Shown piece after piece: positions 43,076 through 52,702 of a DNA stretch of 64,000 bases (the stretch's first letter is position 1; every line of letters begins with the position of its first letter). A program made the position numbers and the translations under genes. Below the pieces are notes generated by a model. The model did not search any database. It was not told the DNA's origin and was given only the letters and a program-made list of their open reading frames with translations. The stretch is from Pseudoalteromonas marina (GTDB taxonomy: Bacteria; Pseudomonadota; Gammaproteobacteria; Enterobacterales; Alteromonadaceae): contig NZ_AHCB03000012.1 in assembly GCF_000238335.3 (NCBI RefSeq), positions 434,001 to 498,000 on the forward strand, in the 5' to 3' direction.

Positions 43076-43825
43076 ATGAAAAAACGTTTACTGTGTTCAT
43101 TGCTTGCTTCATTAAGCTTTGCTAGCCATGCAACCATAGTCGAAATGCAAACTAGCCAAGGCACAATTGAGATTAATTTATTTGACCAGCAAACACCAAA
43201 AACCGTAGAAAACTTTTTAAGTTATGTGCAAGACGACTCATACAATGAAACAGTTATTCATCGTTCAATAGACAATTTTGTAATTCAAGGCGGTGGTTTT
43301 ACATTTTCAGACACGCTTGACCCCATAACAACTAAACCTGCTGTTATCAATGAACCTGTATTTTCTAATGTTAAAGGTACTATTGCCATGGCTAAGTTAG
43401 GGGGCAACCCTAATAGTGCTACTAGCCAGTGGTTTTTTAATATGGCTAATAATAGCGGGGGAAGTGCGGCACTTGATACGCAAAATGGTGGTTTTACAGT
43501 GTTTGGACAAATCACAGCAGACAGTCAGGAAACGCTTGATAAAATTGCGGCCCTTGTTCATTGCGGTGAAACACCAGTAGTCGATATAACAACAGAGCAA
43601 TGTGCGAGCAGTGATGTGTCTATTAGTAGTGCTAATTTAGTGACAATCCAGAGCGTTACTGTATTAGATGACGATCCTAATTCGGCAGCCGGATTGACCG
43701 TTGTTGAAAATACACTGATTGACGCGGATAACTCTGGTAGCTCAGGCGGTAGCTCGGGTGGGGCTTTAATATGGTTACTGGGTGCTTTTTTGTTAGCTGT
43801 ACCACGCCTTAAAAAGAAGAAGTAA
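43076..43825 (+). CDS. Periplasmic cyclophilin-type isomerase with GlyGly-CTERM tail
   Basis: 249 residues. A signal peptide (1-20, ending SHA) precedes a cyclophilin domain (about 22-185): VENFLSYVQDDSYNETVIHRSI, NFVIQGGGF, KGTIAMAKLGGNPNSATSQWFFNM. The C-terminus is a glycine/serine linker (SSGGSSGGA), a hydrophobic stretch (LIWLLGAFLLAV) and a basic end (RLKKKK), the form of a GlyGly-CTERM sorting signal cleaved by rhombosortase. It may be carried to the cell surface by the type II secretion system. GGAAC lies before the ATG. Confidence 0.88.
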   Translation: MKKRLLCSLLASLSFASHATIVEMQTSQGTIEINLFDQQTPKTVENFLSYVQDDSYNETVIHRSIDNFVIQGGGFTFSDTLDPITTKPAVINEPVFSNVKGTIAMAKLGGNPNSATSQWFFNMANNSGGSAALDTQNGGFTVFGQITADSQETLDKIAALVHCGETPVVDITTEQCASSDVSISSANLVTIQSVTVLDDDPNSAAGLTVVENTLIDADNSGSSGGSSGGALIWLLGAFLLAVPRLKKKK

Positions 43826-43848
43826 CCTCATTCAGAGCAATATAAACA

Positions 43849-43875
43849 GCGCAGCTAGTATATAGCTGCGCCCTA
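43849..43875. terminator. Hairpin between the cyclophilin and MAPEG genes
   Basis: Nine-base stem GCGCAGCTA (43849-43857) with TAGCTGCGC (43863-43871), loop GTATA. It is between convergent genes; the T-tracts are modest. Confidence 0.75.
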
Positions 43876-43877
43876 TA

Positions 43878-44294
43878 TTAAATAAATAGCCGCCAAATCA
43901 TCGCAAGCCACATCGCAAATACAGACACGCAGCCAATTAAAAACACGTTAAATCGAGCTCTTACGTTATTTGATCCTAAATGAATAATGCTATGTAATAT
44001 GCGTGTTATTACAAATACGCAGGCCAAAATTGCAACCACAACGCTTGCACTGTTTAATTGCAAAGCTAACAAGCAACCGGTGTAAAATAAAACGGGTATT
44101 TCAAACTGGTTAGTAAAGTTTCTATCCGCAACCCTTACATGGTCACCTGCGTTATCTAATCGCATCGTTGCAAAATCGTTTAAGTTTAACTGTTTATTCT
44201 TAGCTGCTGCAAAGCGTCTTCTCCCCATAATAATCATTACAGCCAAAGACAGGGCGACTTGCACAAACATGGCAAGTATTATTATTTTTTCCAT
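43878..44294 (-). CDS. MAPEG family membrane protein
   Basis: 138 residues with four membrane segments. The MAPEG core RNFTNQFEIPVLFYTGCLLAL and TRILHSIIHLGSNNVRARF are clear. The family includes glutathione-dependent membrane enzymes and proteins of unknown role in bacteria. It stands alone between two terminators. Confidence 0.85.
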   Translation of the reverse strand: MEKIIILAMFVQVALSLAVMIIMGRRRFAAAKNKQLNLNDFATMRLDNAGDHVRVADRNFTNQFEIPVLFYTGCLLALQLNSASVVVAILACVFVITRILHSIIHLGSNNVRARFNVFLIGCVSVFAMWLAMIWRLFI

Positions 44295-44464
44295 TGTAGT
44301 TCCTTGTTATTGTTTTAGTCAGTATGCAGACATTTTTCACAATGTGTTACACAAAAAAGCGTTAACTGCTAGAAAGTATTCAGTACAAAGTGTTAGTTTA
44401 TATTATCAAACCTGCTTTTGAATTAGCATAACCTTTTTTGCATCATGCTTTTAATGGAAATAAA

Positions 44465-47350
44465 ATGAAAAAAATTATTTGTCTCAGTGCCATCGCACTC
44501 GCTGTTCTCAGCGGTTGCTCGAATACATCTTCATCAGTAGCAACCTCGCCACAAGCCTCGTTACTATCAGACACTTTAGTGGTTAGCCCAAATGATAATA
44601 GAGAATATAAAACACTAAAGCTTGCTAACGAAATTGAGGTTATTTTAGTGTCTGATCCAAGCGCAGAAAAATCTGCTGCTTCACTAAGTGTGGGGGTGGG
44701 TTTACTACATGATCCTATGTCTCAGCAGGGTATGGCGCATTACTTAGAGCATATGCTATTTTTAGGCACAGAACGTTACCCTGATACAAAAGGGTATTCA
44801 GATTTCATGACCAAAAATGGCGGAGCGCACAACGCCTACACGTGGCTCGAAATTACAAACTACATGTTCAAAATAAACAACGATGCGTTTGACGAAGGAC
44901 TCGACCGTTTTTCTGACTTTTTTAAATCCCCCAAGTTATATCCAGAATACACAGAAAAAGAAAAAAACGCAGTGAATGCTGAGTGGTCTATGCGCCGCGA
45001 ACTTGACTTCTTTGGCCAATTTAAATTAGCGCGTAAAATGATGGGCGAGCATCCAGCTAATCGCTTTTTAATTGGTAACCTAGAAACACTAGGCGATAAA
45101 GAAGGTAGTTCGCTTCATCAAGAAACCGTTGATTTTTACAATAAATATTATTCTTCAAATATTATGAAAGTCGCACTTATTTCTAATTTGCCAATCGCCG
45201 ATATGGAACAAAAAGCGCAAAAATACTTCGCTGACATTAAAAATAAAAACATCGAAAAGCCAAGTGTTACTGCTAATTTAGATTTTGATAAAGCGGGCGG
45301 TAAACGCGTATTTTACTCGCCAAATGAAGATGTAAAACAGTTAAAACTTGATTTTACAATTACCAACAACAGTGATGAGTTTGCTGTTAAACCTAACCGT
45401 TTTGTTTCATATTTATTAAGCAATGAAATGCCGGGTAGCCCAGCACAAATACTAAGAGATAAGGGATGGGTTTCGCAGCTAGGGGCATCAGCTTCTCCAA
45501 CACAATATGCAAACTATGGTGCCTTAACAGTCGATATTGAGCTTACTGATTTAGGTATGCAAAACCGCGAAGCAATTGTTGCAGTGGTTATGCAATATAT
45601 TGATTTAATCAAAAAAGAAGGGGTTGATAGCAAATACTTTAACGAAATACGTACCTCACTCAATAACCAATTTAAATTTTTAGAAAAGGGCGACGAGTTT
45701 AACTATGTAAGTGCTCTAACAGGCAGCATGCAAGTTTACCCACTTAATCACACGATTAACGCGCCTTACCACTATGCAAAGTTTGATGCTGACGCCGTTA
45801 ATGATGTGCTAAACCAGCTCAACGCAGATTCACTGCGTATTTGGTACATTTCACAACAAGAAGAAACAGACTCTCAATTATACTTTTACGACGGCAAATA
45901 CCGCATAAATGACATTAGTGATGATGAAATAGCAAGCTGGAATAAGCCAAGTGAGTTTAAATTAGCGCTCCCTAGTGTGAACAACTTATTACCTGAAAGT
46001 TTTGCAATTAAAACGGCTGAATTTAAAGAGCAAAAACACCCAGAGCTTGTTTTCGATAAGCAGGGCGTAAAAGTATGGCGTCAAGCAAGTCAAAAATTTG
46101 CTGAGCAACCTAAAGGGCTCGTTGAGGTTTATATAAATACACAATCGGGTCTGAACGACATAAGTGCTGAAGTGCTTTACTCTGTTTGGGCAGATTTATA
46201 CAACATTCAGCAAAGCCAATTAAGCACTGAAGCTGCTGTAGCGGGTATGGGCGTTAGACTTGCACCAAGTAATGGGCTTGTATTATCACTTAATGGGTTC
46301 ACTGATAAGCAAGATGTATTGCTTAAACAGGCTTTGAGTGGATTAAACGTTAAGGTTACTTCGCAAGCGTTCGAGCAAGCTATTGACCGTTACACGCGTG
46401 ACTTATTGAATCAACAAAAGCAATTTCCTTATGCTCAAGCGTTTGATGCTTATTCTAAGCTAACACGTACAGGCAGTTTTGATACTGATGAATTAATCAA
46501 AACCGCAAAAACATTAACTGTTGCTGATCTTACAAAGTTAAAAGAAGCCACATTCTCTAAAAATGACTTGCGTGTATTTAGCTACGGTAATTATAACCAG
46601 CAAGATATAGAGTCAATAGCTGGTGAGTTAACAGCCGTTTTACCTAAAAATCATACTGTGAGCGAGTTTGCTCGTAGTAAAGCGTGGTTGCCGCAACCGG
46701 GTGAAACGTTAGTATTACAAAAGGATATAGATGTAGCCGATGTTGCCGTGGTTGATATGACCGTTCACCCAATACCGGGTTACAAACAAAAGGCTCAAGC
46801 TGCTGTATTACGCGATCACTTTAGAACAATCGCATTTGACAAAATGCGAACAGAAGAACAACTCGCTTATGCAGTAGGTGCTATTGCAAGCTCAATCGAA
46901 GATTATTCTGCTGTTGGTTTGTTCATACAAACCCCTGTAAAAGGGCCTAAAGAAGTACAAGCTCGCTTCGACCAGTTCAAAAAAGAGTACGCGGTAGAGC
47001 TTGATAACATGACAGAAGACACATTTTTACAGCTTAAAAATGCGACTTTGGTGTCACTTAAAGAGCAACCTAAAAACTTAAATGATGAAATGGGTCCTTT
47101 AATTAATGATTGGTACCGAGAAAACTTTAGTTTTGACTCAAAACAAAAGTTGATCAATGAAGTAGAAAAAGTAACGCTTGCAGATATAAAACAGTACTAC
47201 AAGCAAACTATGCTAAACCCACAAGCAGCGCGTTTAAATGTGCAGCTGCGCGGTACTAAGTTTATTGAAAGTGACTTTGCTGATTTACCTAATCAAAGCA
47301 AAATCACTACGCTTGATGCTTATTACAATGGCATTAAGTTACAAAAATAA
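44465..47350 (+). CDS. Pitrilysin/insulinase-like M16 metallopeptidase lipoprotein
   Basis: 961 residues from ATG at 44465, opening a lipoprotein signal, MKKIICLSAIALAVLSGC (Cys18). The inverted zinc motif HYLEHMLFLGTERYPD (HxxEH) and the third ligand in EKNAVNAEW, with the FGG-like blocks NGGAHNAYTWLEITNYMF, identify an M16A peptidase. A second, inactive half covers about 500-960. It would cut small proteins and peptides in the periplasm. Single gene with its own terminator. Confidence 0.94.
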   Translation: MKKIICLSAIALAVLSGCSNTSSSVATSPQASLLSDTLVVSPNDNREYKTLKLANEIEVILVSDPSAEKSAASLSVGVGLLHDPMSQQGMAHYLEHMLFLGTERYPDTKGYSDFMTKNGGAHNAYTWLEITNYMFKINNDAFDEGLDRFSDFFKSPKLYPEYTEKEKNAVNAEWSMRRELDFFGQFKLARKMMGEHPANRFLIGNLETLGDKEGSSLHQETVDFYNKYYSSNIMKVALISNLPIADMEQKAQKYFADIKNKNIEKPSVTANLDFDKAGGKRVFYSPNEDVKQLKLDFTITNNSDEFAVKPNRFVSYLLSNEMPGSPAQILRDKGWVSQLGASASPTQYANYGALTVDIELTDLGMQNREAIVAVVMQYIDLIKKEGVDSKYFNEIRTSLNNQFKFLEKGDEFNYVSALTGSMQVYPLNHTINAPYHYAKFDADAVNDVLNQLNADSLRIWYISQQEETDSQLYFYDGKYRINDISDDEIASWNKPSEFKLALPSVNNLLPESFAIKTAEFKEQKHPELVFDKQGVKVWRQASQKFAEQPKGLVEVYINTQSGLNDISAEVLYSVWADLYNIQQSQLSTEAAVAGMGVRLAPSNGLVLSLNGFTDKQDVLLKQALSGLNVKVTSQAFEQAIDRYTRDLLNQQKQFPYAQAFDAYSKLTRTGSFDTDELIKTAKTLTVADLTKLKEATFSKNDLRVFSYGNYNQQDIESIAGELTAVLPKNHTVSEFARSKAWLPQPGETLVLQKDIDVADVAVVDMTVHPIPGYKQKAQAAVLRDHFRTIAFDKMRTEEQLAYAVGAIASSIEDYSAVGLFIQTPVKGPKEVQARFDQFKKEYAVELDNMTEDTFLQLKNATLVSLKEQPKNLNDEMGPLINDWYRENFSFDSKQKLINEVEKVTLADIKQYYKQTMLNPQAARLNVQLRGTKFIESDFADLPNQSKITTLDAYYNGIKLQK

Positions 47351-47691
47351 GATTGATAAATAAGTCAAAAATTAAACCCCAATGTACTGATGCATTGGGG
47401 TTTTTATTTATTTCAATATCTACAAAATACTTGTCTCATGCTTTAAAACTCATAACAGCCAGCGATGCTGCTATTAATGTGTAAGGTAATTGCATAACTC
47501 CAAAGTTCATTAAGTTACAACGAGAACGTAGTGCTGTAAGCATGGTGAAGTCTGAATAAAAAACGCGTTGCTGTAAATGGTGATACAGATAATAACAATG
47601 TTTATTAGTGTCTATTATTAAAGTTAGATTTTAACAGGGTAGGCAAGGCGGTTATTAGTGATGATAAAACCGCCATTGATATATATGGTTA
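47351..47691. other. Intergenic region between the M16 peptidase and pqiC
   Basis: 341 bases. It contains the terminator at 47374-47405 and otherwise non-coding sequence. GAGAACGTAG (47522-47531) also occurs in copy B of the MITE-like element (51401-51410), so part of this gap may be a remnant of that family. Confidence 0.4.
47374..47405. terminator. Terminator of the M16 peptidase gene
   Basis: Eleven-base stem AAACCCCAATG (47374-47384) with CATTGGGGTTT (47393-47403), eight-base loop, then T-run. Confidence 0.92.
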
Positions 47692-48300
47692 TTAAAGTCG
47701 TGCTTGTTCTATTGCTTTGGCTACATCTAAGTTTATGTTTAGCCACGTTTGTTCAAGCGTGGCTACTAAACCGTCGTAGCCGTCGTCTTTTATGGGCACT
47801 AGGCGTGAGAAGTTATGCACACTAATCAAGCGGCGGCCGGTTTCTGGGTGAGTATAATATAAGCGCCATAGTCCAGAGATATCAGCATTGCCTTGCATAT
47901 CACCATTAAAATGGTGAATTTCGTACTCAAGCTCATAAAATGTTTGCTGATCAAGCTCGGTTATTACAGGTAGCCCTTTAATAACCATCCAAGAGGGCAT
48001 ATTTTTAAATAAAGTTTGTTGGGCAGTGGCAGTAAGCATAACGTCAGGAGACTCGCCCCATAAATGATAATTTGCAGCATGAATTTGATTATTATCAATT
48101 TTCATCGCTATGCCTAAGTTGTTTAATGCGCCTCTTAAAACAACTGTTTGCACTCTCAACTGTGCGTTGGTTTCACTAACATTTCGTGATGATGAATCAA
48201 TAGGCTGTTCAAATTGGTAATACTGAGTCGCATTTTGTATTGCTGAGCTACAGCCCGACAATACTAAAAGCAAACTTGTTATGATTAATAGGGTTTTCAT
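47692..48300 (-). CDS. pqiC: PqiC family outer membrane lipoprotein
   Basis: 202 residues with a lipoprotein signal ending LSGC (Cys17). It has the ABC-type auxiliary fold of PqiC/YmbA (DUF330): YYQFEQP, LRVQTVVLRGALNNLGIAM and YHLWGESPDVMLTATAQQTL. It works with PqiA and PqiB in lipid movement between the membranes. Its ATG overlaps the pqiB stop by one base; last gene of the pqiABC operon. Confidence 0.92.
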   Translation of the reverse strand: MKTLLIITSLLLVLSGCSSAIQNATQYYQFEQPIDSSSRNVSETNAQLRVQTVVLRGALNNLGIAMKIDNNQIHAANYHLWGESPDVMLTATAQQTLFKNMPSWMVIKGLPVITELDQQTFYELEYEIHHFNGDMQGNADISGLWRLYYTHPETGRRLISVHNFSRLVPIKDDGYDGLVATLEQTWLNINLDVAKAIEQARL

Positions 48301-49955
48301 TATTGCTTCCTTGGTATTGGATCTGCGGGCAGTGATTTGTCAAAAATTAGCATGTTTGGTTGCTCATTTAAGCCGCGTGTCAAAGGTTGTATTTCTTCAC
48401 TTAAGCGCTTAAATTCACGCAGTGTTTGTTGTAATTGATGATGAAATTCAGATCCAGCCTGATAACTCGCCATTGTTTTATCAAATTGTCGCATGGTCAC
48501 TTCAAATTGCTCCATGCTTTTGGTCATTTTTGCAAAGTTACGATTTATATCACCGGGTAAATTTTGAGTATCTTTTTCATTTAATAGTGTGCGCATTTCA
48601 TTTGCAAGAGACTGATAGTCGGCAAAGGCAACTTGTATTTGGGCTAAGCTTTCTTCAACTTTTAAATTATTAACTTTGTTTAATACATCAGAAACCTGGT
48701 CGGCAAGTACGGTAATTCCGCTCGATATACTAGGAAAAACGGTATACTGGCCCAGTTTTTCAAACTCCGCTTCTGGGGCATCGGGGTACATATCAAAATC
48801 AACATAAACTGCACCAGTTAAAAGATTTCCGGGCTTTAAAGAGGCGCGCATGCCAATTTCTATCCAGCCTTTTAAGCTTTCTTTCCAAAAGTCTTTAGCT
48901 GTTGCGCTGTGGTGATAAATACGCCCGTACTCTATTTTTATAAGAACAGGTACTGACGTGTTTGCACTTTTAAAGTGAGCAGGTTTGCCATTAACAATTA
49001 TGTTTGCAGGCGCTTCAACTACTGTACCAATGCGAATACCACGATATTCAACAGGGGCACCGGATCTGAGCCCTCGAATTGATTGTTCAAAATCTATTAT
49101 GTAATAGTCAAAGTCGTAAAAGCGTTCTTCTAGTGCTTCTTTATAGCTTTGGCTAAGTGAGAAATTGTGGCCATCGTTAGCTATTTCCCCCGGTGTTTGG
49201 TTATCGGGTAAGCCAACTGAAATTCCGCCTTTTAAAAGCTTACTTAAAGAGCCTGTATTAATATTTATGCCATCAGCAGATAAATCAATTTCTATACCGG
49301 CGTTGACCCAAAAAATTGAGTTGTTGGTAATTAAGTTTTGGTAAGGCGCTTTTATAAATATACCGTACTTCATTGCTTGGTTTTCCCAATCAAATGTTGC
49401 GGTTTCTATTTGGCCAATTTTATAATTCTTAAAAAATATTCCGGTACTAACATCAAGTACTTCTGCGTTATAACTAAGTAGTTTAAAGCGACCACCTTGC
49501 ACGTCTTTGCCTATTAATGCAGGTTCTTCTTGCAGGGTGAAATTTTCTTTAAGTGTATTACTTTCGCCCGGTGCAAATTCTAAATATACCCCAGAGAGTA
49601 AAGTACTCATTCCACTTATGCCGGTTTCATCTATGCGTGGTTTTACCACCCATATTTTTGCGTCGTCGGTAAGTAAGTCTTCATAGCTTTTATCTATTTG
49701 AGCCCGTGCAATCACACTGTCTTGGGAGTCGGATAAACGAACGCTGTCTATTTGCCCTATTTTTACACTGCGCACTTTTATTTCTGTTTTACCTGCAATA
49801 ATGCCCTCGGCTTGCGGCATCTCAATATATATAGTGGGGCCTTTATTTGCTTGATATTGATAAAGCATCCACACGCCGACAAAAAGCGCTATGGCTGGAA
49901 TAATCCAGATAGCAGAGATTCTTGGTTCATCTGTTACTTGGGCAGTTTCGGTCAT
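48300..49955 (-). CDS. pqiB: Intermembrane transport protein PqiB (MlaD/MCE)
   Basis: 551 residues. One N-terminal membrane segment (about 13-32, WIIPAIALFVGVWML) is followed by three MCE (MlaD) domains (starting about 42, 160 and 285; the GIIAGKTEIKVRSVKIGQI and RGLRSGAPVEYRGIRIG blocks mark two), and a long coiled C-terminus (about 430-520). PqiB forms a syringe-like hexamer across the periplasm. It overlaps pqiA by ATGA. Confidence 0.94.
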   Translation of the reverse strand: MTETAQVTDEPRISAIWIIPAIALFVGVWMLYQYQANKGPTIYIEMPQAEGIIAGKTEIKVRSVKIGQIDSVRLSDSQDSVIARAQIDKSYEDLLTDDAKIWVVKPRIDETGISGMSTLLSGVYLEFAPGESNTLKENFTLQEEPALIGKDVQGGRFKLLSYNAEVLDVSTGIFFKNYKIGQIETATFDWENQAMKYGIFIKAPYQNLITNNSIFWVNAGIEIDLSADGININTGSLSKLLKGGISVGLPDNQTPGEIANDGHNFSLSQSYKEALEERFYDFDYYIIDFEQSIRGLRSGAPVEYRGIRIGTVVEAPANIIVNGKPAHFKSANTSVPVLIKIEYGRIYHHSATAKDFWKESLKGWIEIGMRASLKPGNLLTGAVYVDFDMYPDAPEAEFEKLGQYTVFPSISSGITVLADQVSDVLNKVNNLKVEESLAQIQVAFADYQSLANEMRTLLNEKDTQNLPGDINRNFAKMTKSMEQFEVTMRQFDKTMASYQAGSEFHHQLQQTLREFKRLSEEIQPLTRGLNEQPNMLIFDKSLPADPIPRKQ

Positions 49956-51220
49956 GTTTTAGTCTCTGATGATTTATTTTTAGGTGAATCCCATAAAAGG
50001 CGTGGATCAAATGAATGAGCAGCCATCATTTGGCATATTACCATAACGGTAAAAAATGCAATGCCTAAGCCTGGTGTAACTGACATTAAATTACCTAGCT
50101 GTACTAAAGCCACTAAAATGGCGACAACAAAAACGTCAATCATTGACCATTTACCAATAAACTCAGTGAGTTGGTAAATTCTAGTGTAACTTTTTGTATG
50201 CCTGTTTGCAGGTTTTGTTACCATAATACACAAAAAGCTTAGTACAAATGCTTTGGCTAAAGGAACAACAACACTCGCAAAAAAAATGATACCTGCAATG
50301 GGATAAGAACCACTTTTCCAAAGTAAAATAACCCCACCAATAAGTGTGGACGGGGTTTCATCACCCAAGCTTGTTGTATTCATGATAGGCAATACGTTGG
50401 CTGGTATATAGCAAACAATAGATGTGATGAGCCAAGCAGTTGCTTTTTGAACGCTATGAGGATTACGTACATGTGTTTTGGTGTGGCATCGCTGGCAGAC
50501 CTTACCTGTACAAAGCTGATGACACACATGACAGGCTTTAATATTTTCATCAATAGCACGTTTAGCGTGCTCGGCACCTTCTAACACTTTTACTGGTTTT
50601 ATTTGAGCCCATAACCTTGGACGATTTAAGTGTACTAAAGCGGCAATGTATAAAATAACAAAGCCAGCATAGGCCCAAAAACTTGCCCCAAAGCTTATAT
50701 CAGCCAAAGACATAATTTTAACCATGCTGACTAAAACACCAATTAAAAATATCTCAGACATAATCCATGGCTCAAGTGCCAAAGTAAACTTAAGCAACCT
50801 ACGCGCAATGCCTTGTGGCAATGTTTTTAAAACACCTAAATGAAGGGGTATTAAAATAATTAATAAACTCATTGGTAAAGCAATAATGCTTAAATCAATA
50901 AAAAGGCCTAACAATTCGCTATCGTAATTGAATAATATTCGGGCTGCGTCGGGGAGGGTGATAGTTTGGGTTATACCATTACTACTAAAGGATAAAAAAG
51001 GATAAAACATACTACTTAATAGCATTAGCAAAGCACTAAAGCTCAACGCCACTATGCGATTATCGTGGTTTACGTTGGCTTCGCATAATTTATGATGGCA
51101 ATGCGGGCAAATCGCCATTTGCTTAGCGATAATTCTTGGTATATCTATGATCAGGTCACAGCAGGGGCAAACAGTTTGCAATTTAGTACCAAACAATAAT
51201 GCATTTAGTTGATTTTGCAA
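49952..51220 (-). CDS. pqiA: Paraquat-inducible membrane protein PqiA
   Basis: 422 residues, first gene of the pqiABC operon. Two PqiA halves are visible, each with a zinc-ribbon-like motif at its start (CPCCDLII...CPHCHHKL near 18-45, and CHVCHQLC...CQRCHTKT near 225-245) and about four membrane segments. The start codon appears to be TTG at 51220 without a strong ribosome site; no ATG precedes the first cysteine motif. The true start may lie slightly elsewhere. Confidence 0.9.
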   Translation of the reverse strand: MQNQLNALLFGTKLQTVCPCCDLIIDIPRIIAKQMAICPHCHHKLCEANVNHDNRIVALSFSALLMLLSSMFYPFLSFSSNGITQTITLPDAARILFNYDSELLGLFIDLSIIALPMSLLIILIPLHLGVLKTLPQGIARRLLKFTLALEPWIMSEIFLIGVLVSMVKIMSLADISFGASFWAYAGFVILYIAALVHLNRPRLWAQIKPVKVLEGAEHAKRAIDENIKACHVCHQLCTGKVCQRCHTKTHVRNPHSVQKATAWLITSIVCYIPANVLPIMNTTSLGDETPSTLIGGVILLWKSGSYPIAGIIFFASVVVPLAKAFVLSFLCIMVTKPANRHTKSYTRIYQLTEFIGKWSMIDVFVVAILVALVQLGNLMSVTPGLGIAFFTVMVICQMMAAHSFDPRLLWDSPKNKSSETKT

Positions 51221-51638
51221 TATTTGAAGCTGTAATACAACGCGAACTGCTAATTTTGAATACAGGCCAAGCCAGAAAGTATCTGATTGGCCTGCATTTT
51301 ATATATTAAGGTCTGTTCACCTTTCAAGGTTAAATTTGCAGGAGTCTGTATTAGTATTATGGAAGAGCCTATTTAGTATGGTTATTCCCCATAAATTGGC
51401 GAGAACGTAGCATTAATGCCAAGCAGGCGCTGCCCAAGGGGGGCTTCCTAGGAGCTATTTACTCTTTGTTACTCAGTTTTTACTTATTCTTACATGGATG
51501 TAAGCCAGTAGAGTAATGCAGGAGCAGTTATCGAGCCCACTAGGTTCACTAGGTTGCAAATCTCGTGAAGCAAATCTCGCGCCGCAATTAAATAGCCCCT
51601 AGTTTGAACGAATTTTAATCCGCAAAGTTCAACCGACC
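51221..51638. other. Intergenic region pqiA / thioesterase
   Basis: 418 bases, mostly filled by MITE-like copy B (51307-51641). The first 86 bases next to pqiA must include that operon's promoter; no convincing elements can be named. Confidence 0.6.
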
Positions 51639-51641
51639 CTA
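51307..51641. repeat. MITE-like intergenic element, copy B
   Basis: The left end TAAGGTCTGTTCACCTTTC and the complement of the right end TAGGGTCGGTTGAACTTTG match at 20 of 29 positions. The left end is close to that of copy A at 10135. The internal hairpin CTTACAT-GG-ATGTAAG (51489-51504) differs from copy A by a compensating pair. Its last three bases (51639-51641) form the stop codon of the thioesterase. Confidence 0.7.
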
Positions 51642-52454
51642 ATCAAACACGGCAACAGTTTGGCGGGTAAGAGCAATAAGCTCACCTGACTGTGACCAAA
51701 TACACCCATCCTCTAAACCATATCCATCTTTAGAGTGATGCGTAATTGCTTCAAAGCCAAGCCACTCGCCAGGCGTTAAATTGGGAGACTGAACAAACTC
51801 TAAATACCACGACATGCTACTTGCTGGTCCGGGTTGTTTAAACATTTGTAATAATGTTGGCGGCCATGCATCGGTTAGTGCAATTACATGCGCTTCTGTA
51901 ATGGTTTCAGGTGTATGTTTAAGTCGCATCCACCCACCTAAATGAGATGTGTCTGCCCCTGTAAAAGGCATTGCGCCTTGCTGTGGGCACAAATCCACAT
52001 GCTGAAAAAATTCAGGCATTTGGCCCTTTATAAAGGGTAACGTATAACGCTCGTTAACAGGGCTTAAACCTAACGACTTTGAAACAGGAACATTAATAGC
52101 TGACTCTCTATTTTTAGCAAAACAAGCCTGCACGATTACGGCTACTTGCTCATTTTGAATTGCTTTAGCGAGTACTTGTGTACTGTTTTTACCCTCACGT
52201 AATACTTCAACATAAAGTGAAAAAGGGGTGTCGGCGAGTAAAGGCCCAACAAAATTAGTACTTAATGAAAGAAGTCGGCGGTCATTATTCACTTTGCCTC
52301 TAATAGCCTGATATAACAATGCAGCTGATAAACCACCAAAAGCGGTTCTTCCTTGGCACCAATTTTCAGGAAATTGCATGGTAAGTGCGGATTGTTCGAT
52401 TTTATCTGATTGACCTATTTTAGCGGCTTGCTCAAGTAGTTGGTCAAAATGCAT
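51639..52454 (-). CDS. Thioesterase family protein (double hotdog, TesB-like)
   Basis: 271 residues. The N-terminal hotdog has WCQGRTAFGGLSAALLYQAIRG, LLSLSTNFVGPLLADTPFSLYVEVLREGKN, and the C-terminal one WPPTLLQMFKQPGPASSMSWYLEF. It should hydrolyse acyl-CoA thioesters; chain length unknown. AAGGAT lies nine bases before the ATG. The stop codon TAG is built from the end of MITE-like copy B, so the original 3' end may have been slightly altered by the element. Confidence 0.85.
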   Translation of the reverse strand: MHFDQLLEQAAKIGQSDKIEQSALTMQFPENWCQGRTAFGGLSAALLYQAIRGKVNNDRRLLSLSTNFVGPLLADTPFSLYVEVLREGKNSTQVLAKAIQNEQVAVIVQACFAKNRESAINVPVSKSLGLSPVNERYTLPFIKGQMPEFFQHVDLCPQQGAMPFTGADTSHLGGWMRLKHTPETITEAHVIALTDAWPPTLLQMFKQPGPASSMSWYLEFVQSPNLTPGEWLGFEAITHHSKDGYGLEDGCIWSQSGELIALTRQTVAVFD

Positions 52455-52620
52455 GGGAAATATCCTTTAAAAGTGCAATTTAATAAATTTATAACACAAC
52501 CAAACTGGTCAGGCCAGTATTTAAAGGTGTTTCAAACGCTCTAAAAATCATCATTCCTTACAATTATTGGGGTTATTTTGTAAATAAATCATAAAAAATG
52601 AATTTTTTTTCATTTTTACA

Positions 52621-52650
52621 GTTGAATTAGTTTTAGGGCATCCCTATTTA
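52621..52650 (+). promoter_or_regulatory. Possible heat-shock (sigma-32 type) promoter of dnaK
   Basis: GTTGAA (-35, TTGAA at 52622-52626) and CCCTATTTA (-10, from 52642) with 15 bases between them resemble the CTTGAA...CCCCATtT consensus. The distance to the ATG is about 50 bases. Position before dnaK makes this likely. Confidence 0.5.
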
Positions 52651-52702
52651 CTAGTCATCGAACGAATTAACGTATAACGAATTTTGAAGTTGGAGAAGTT
52701 TC

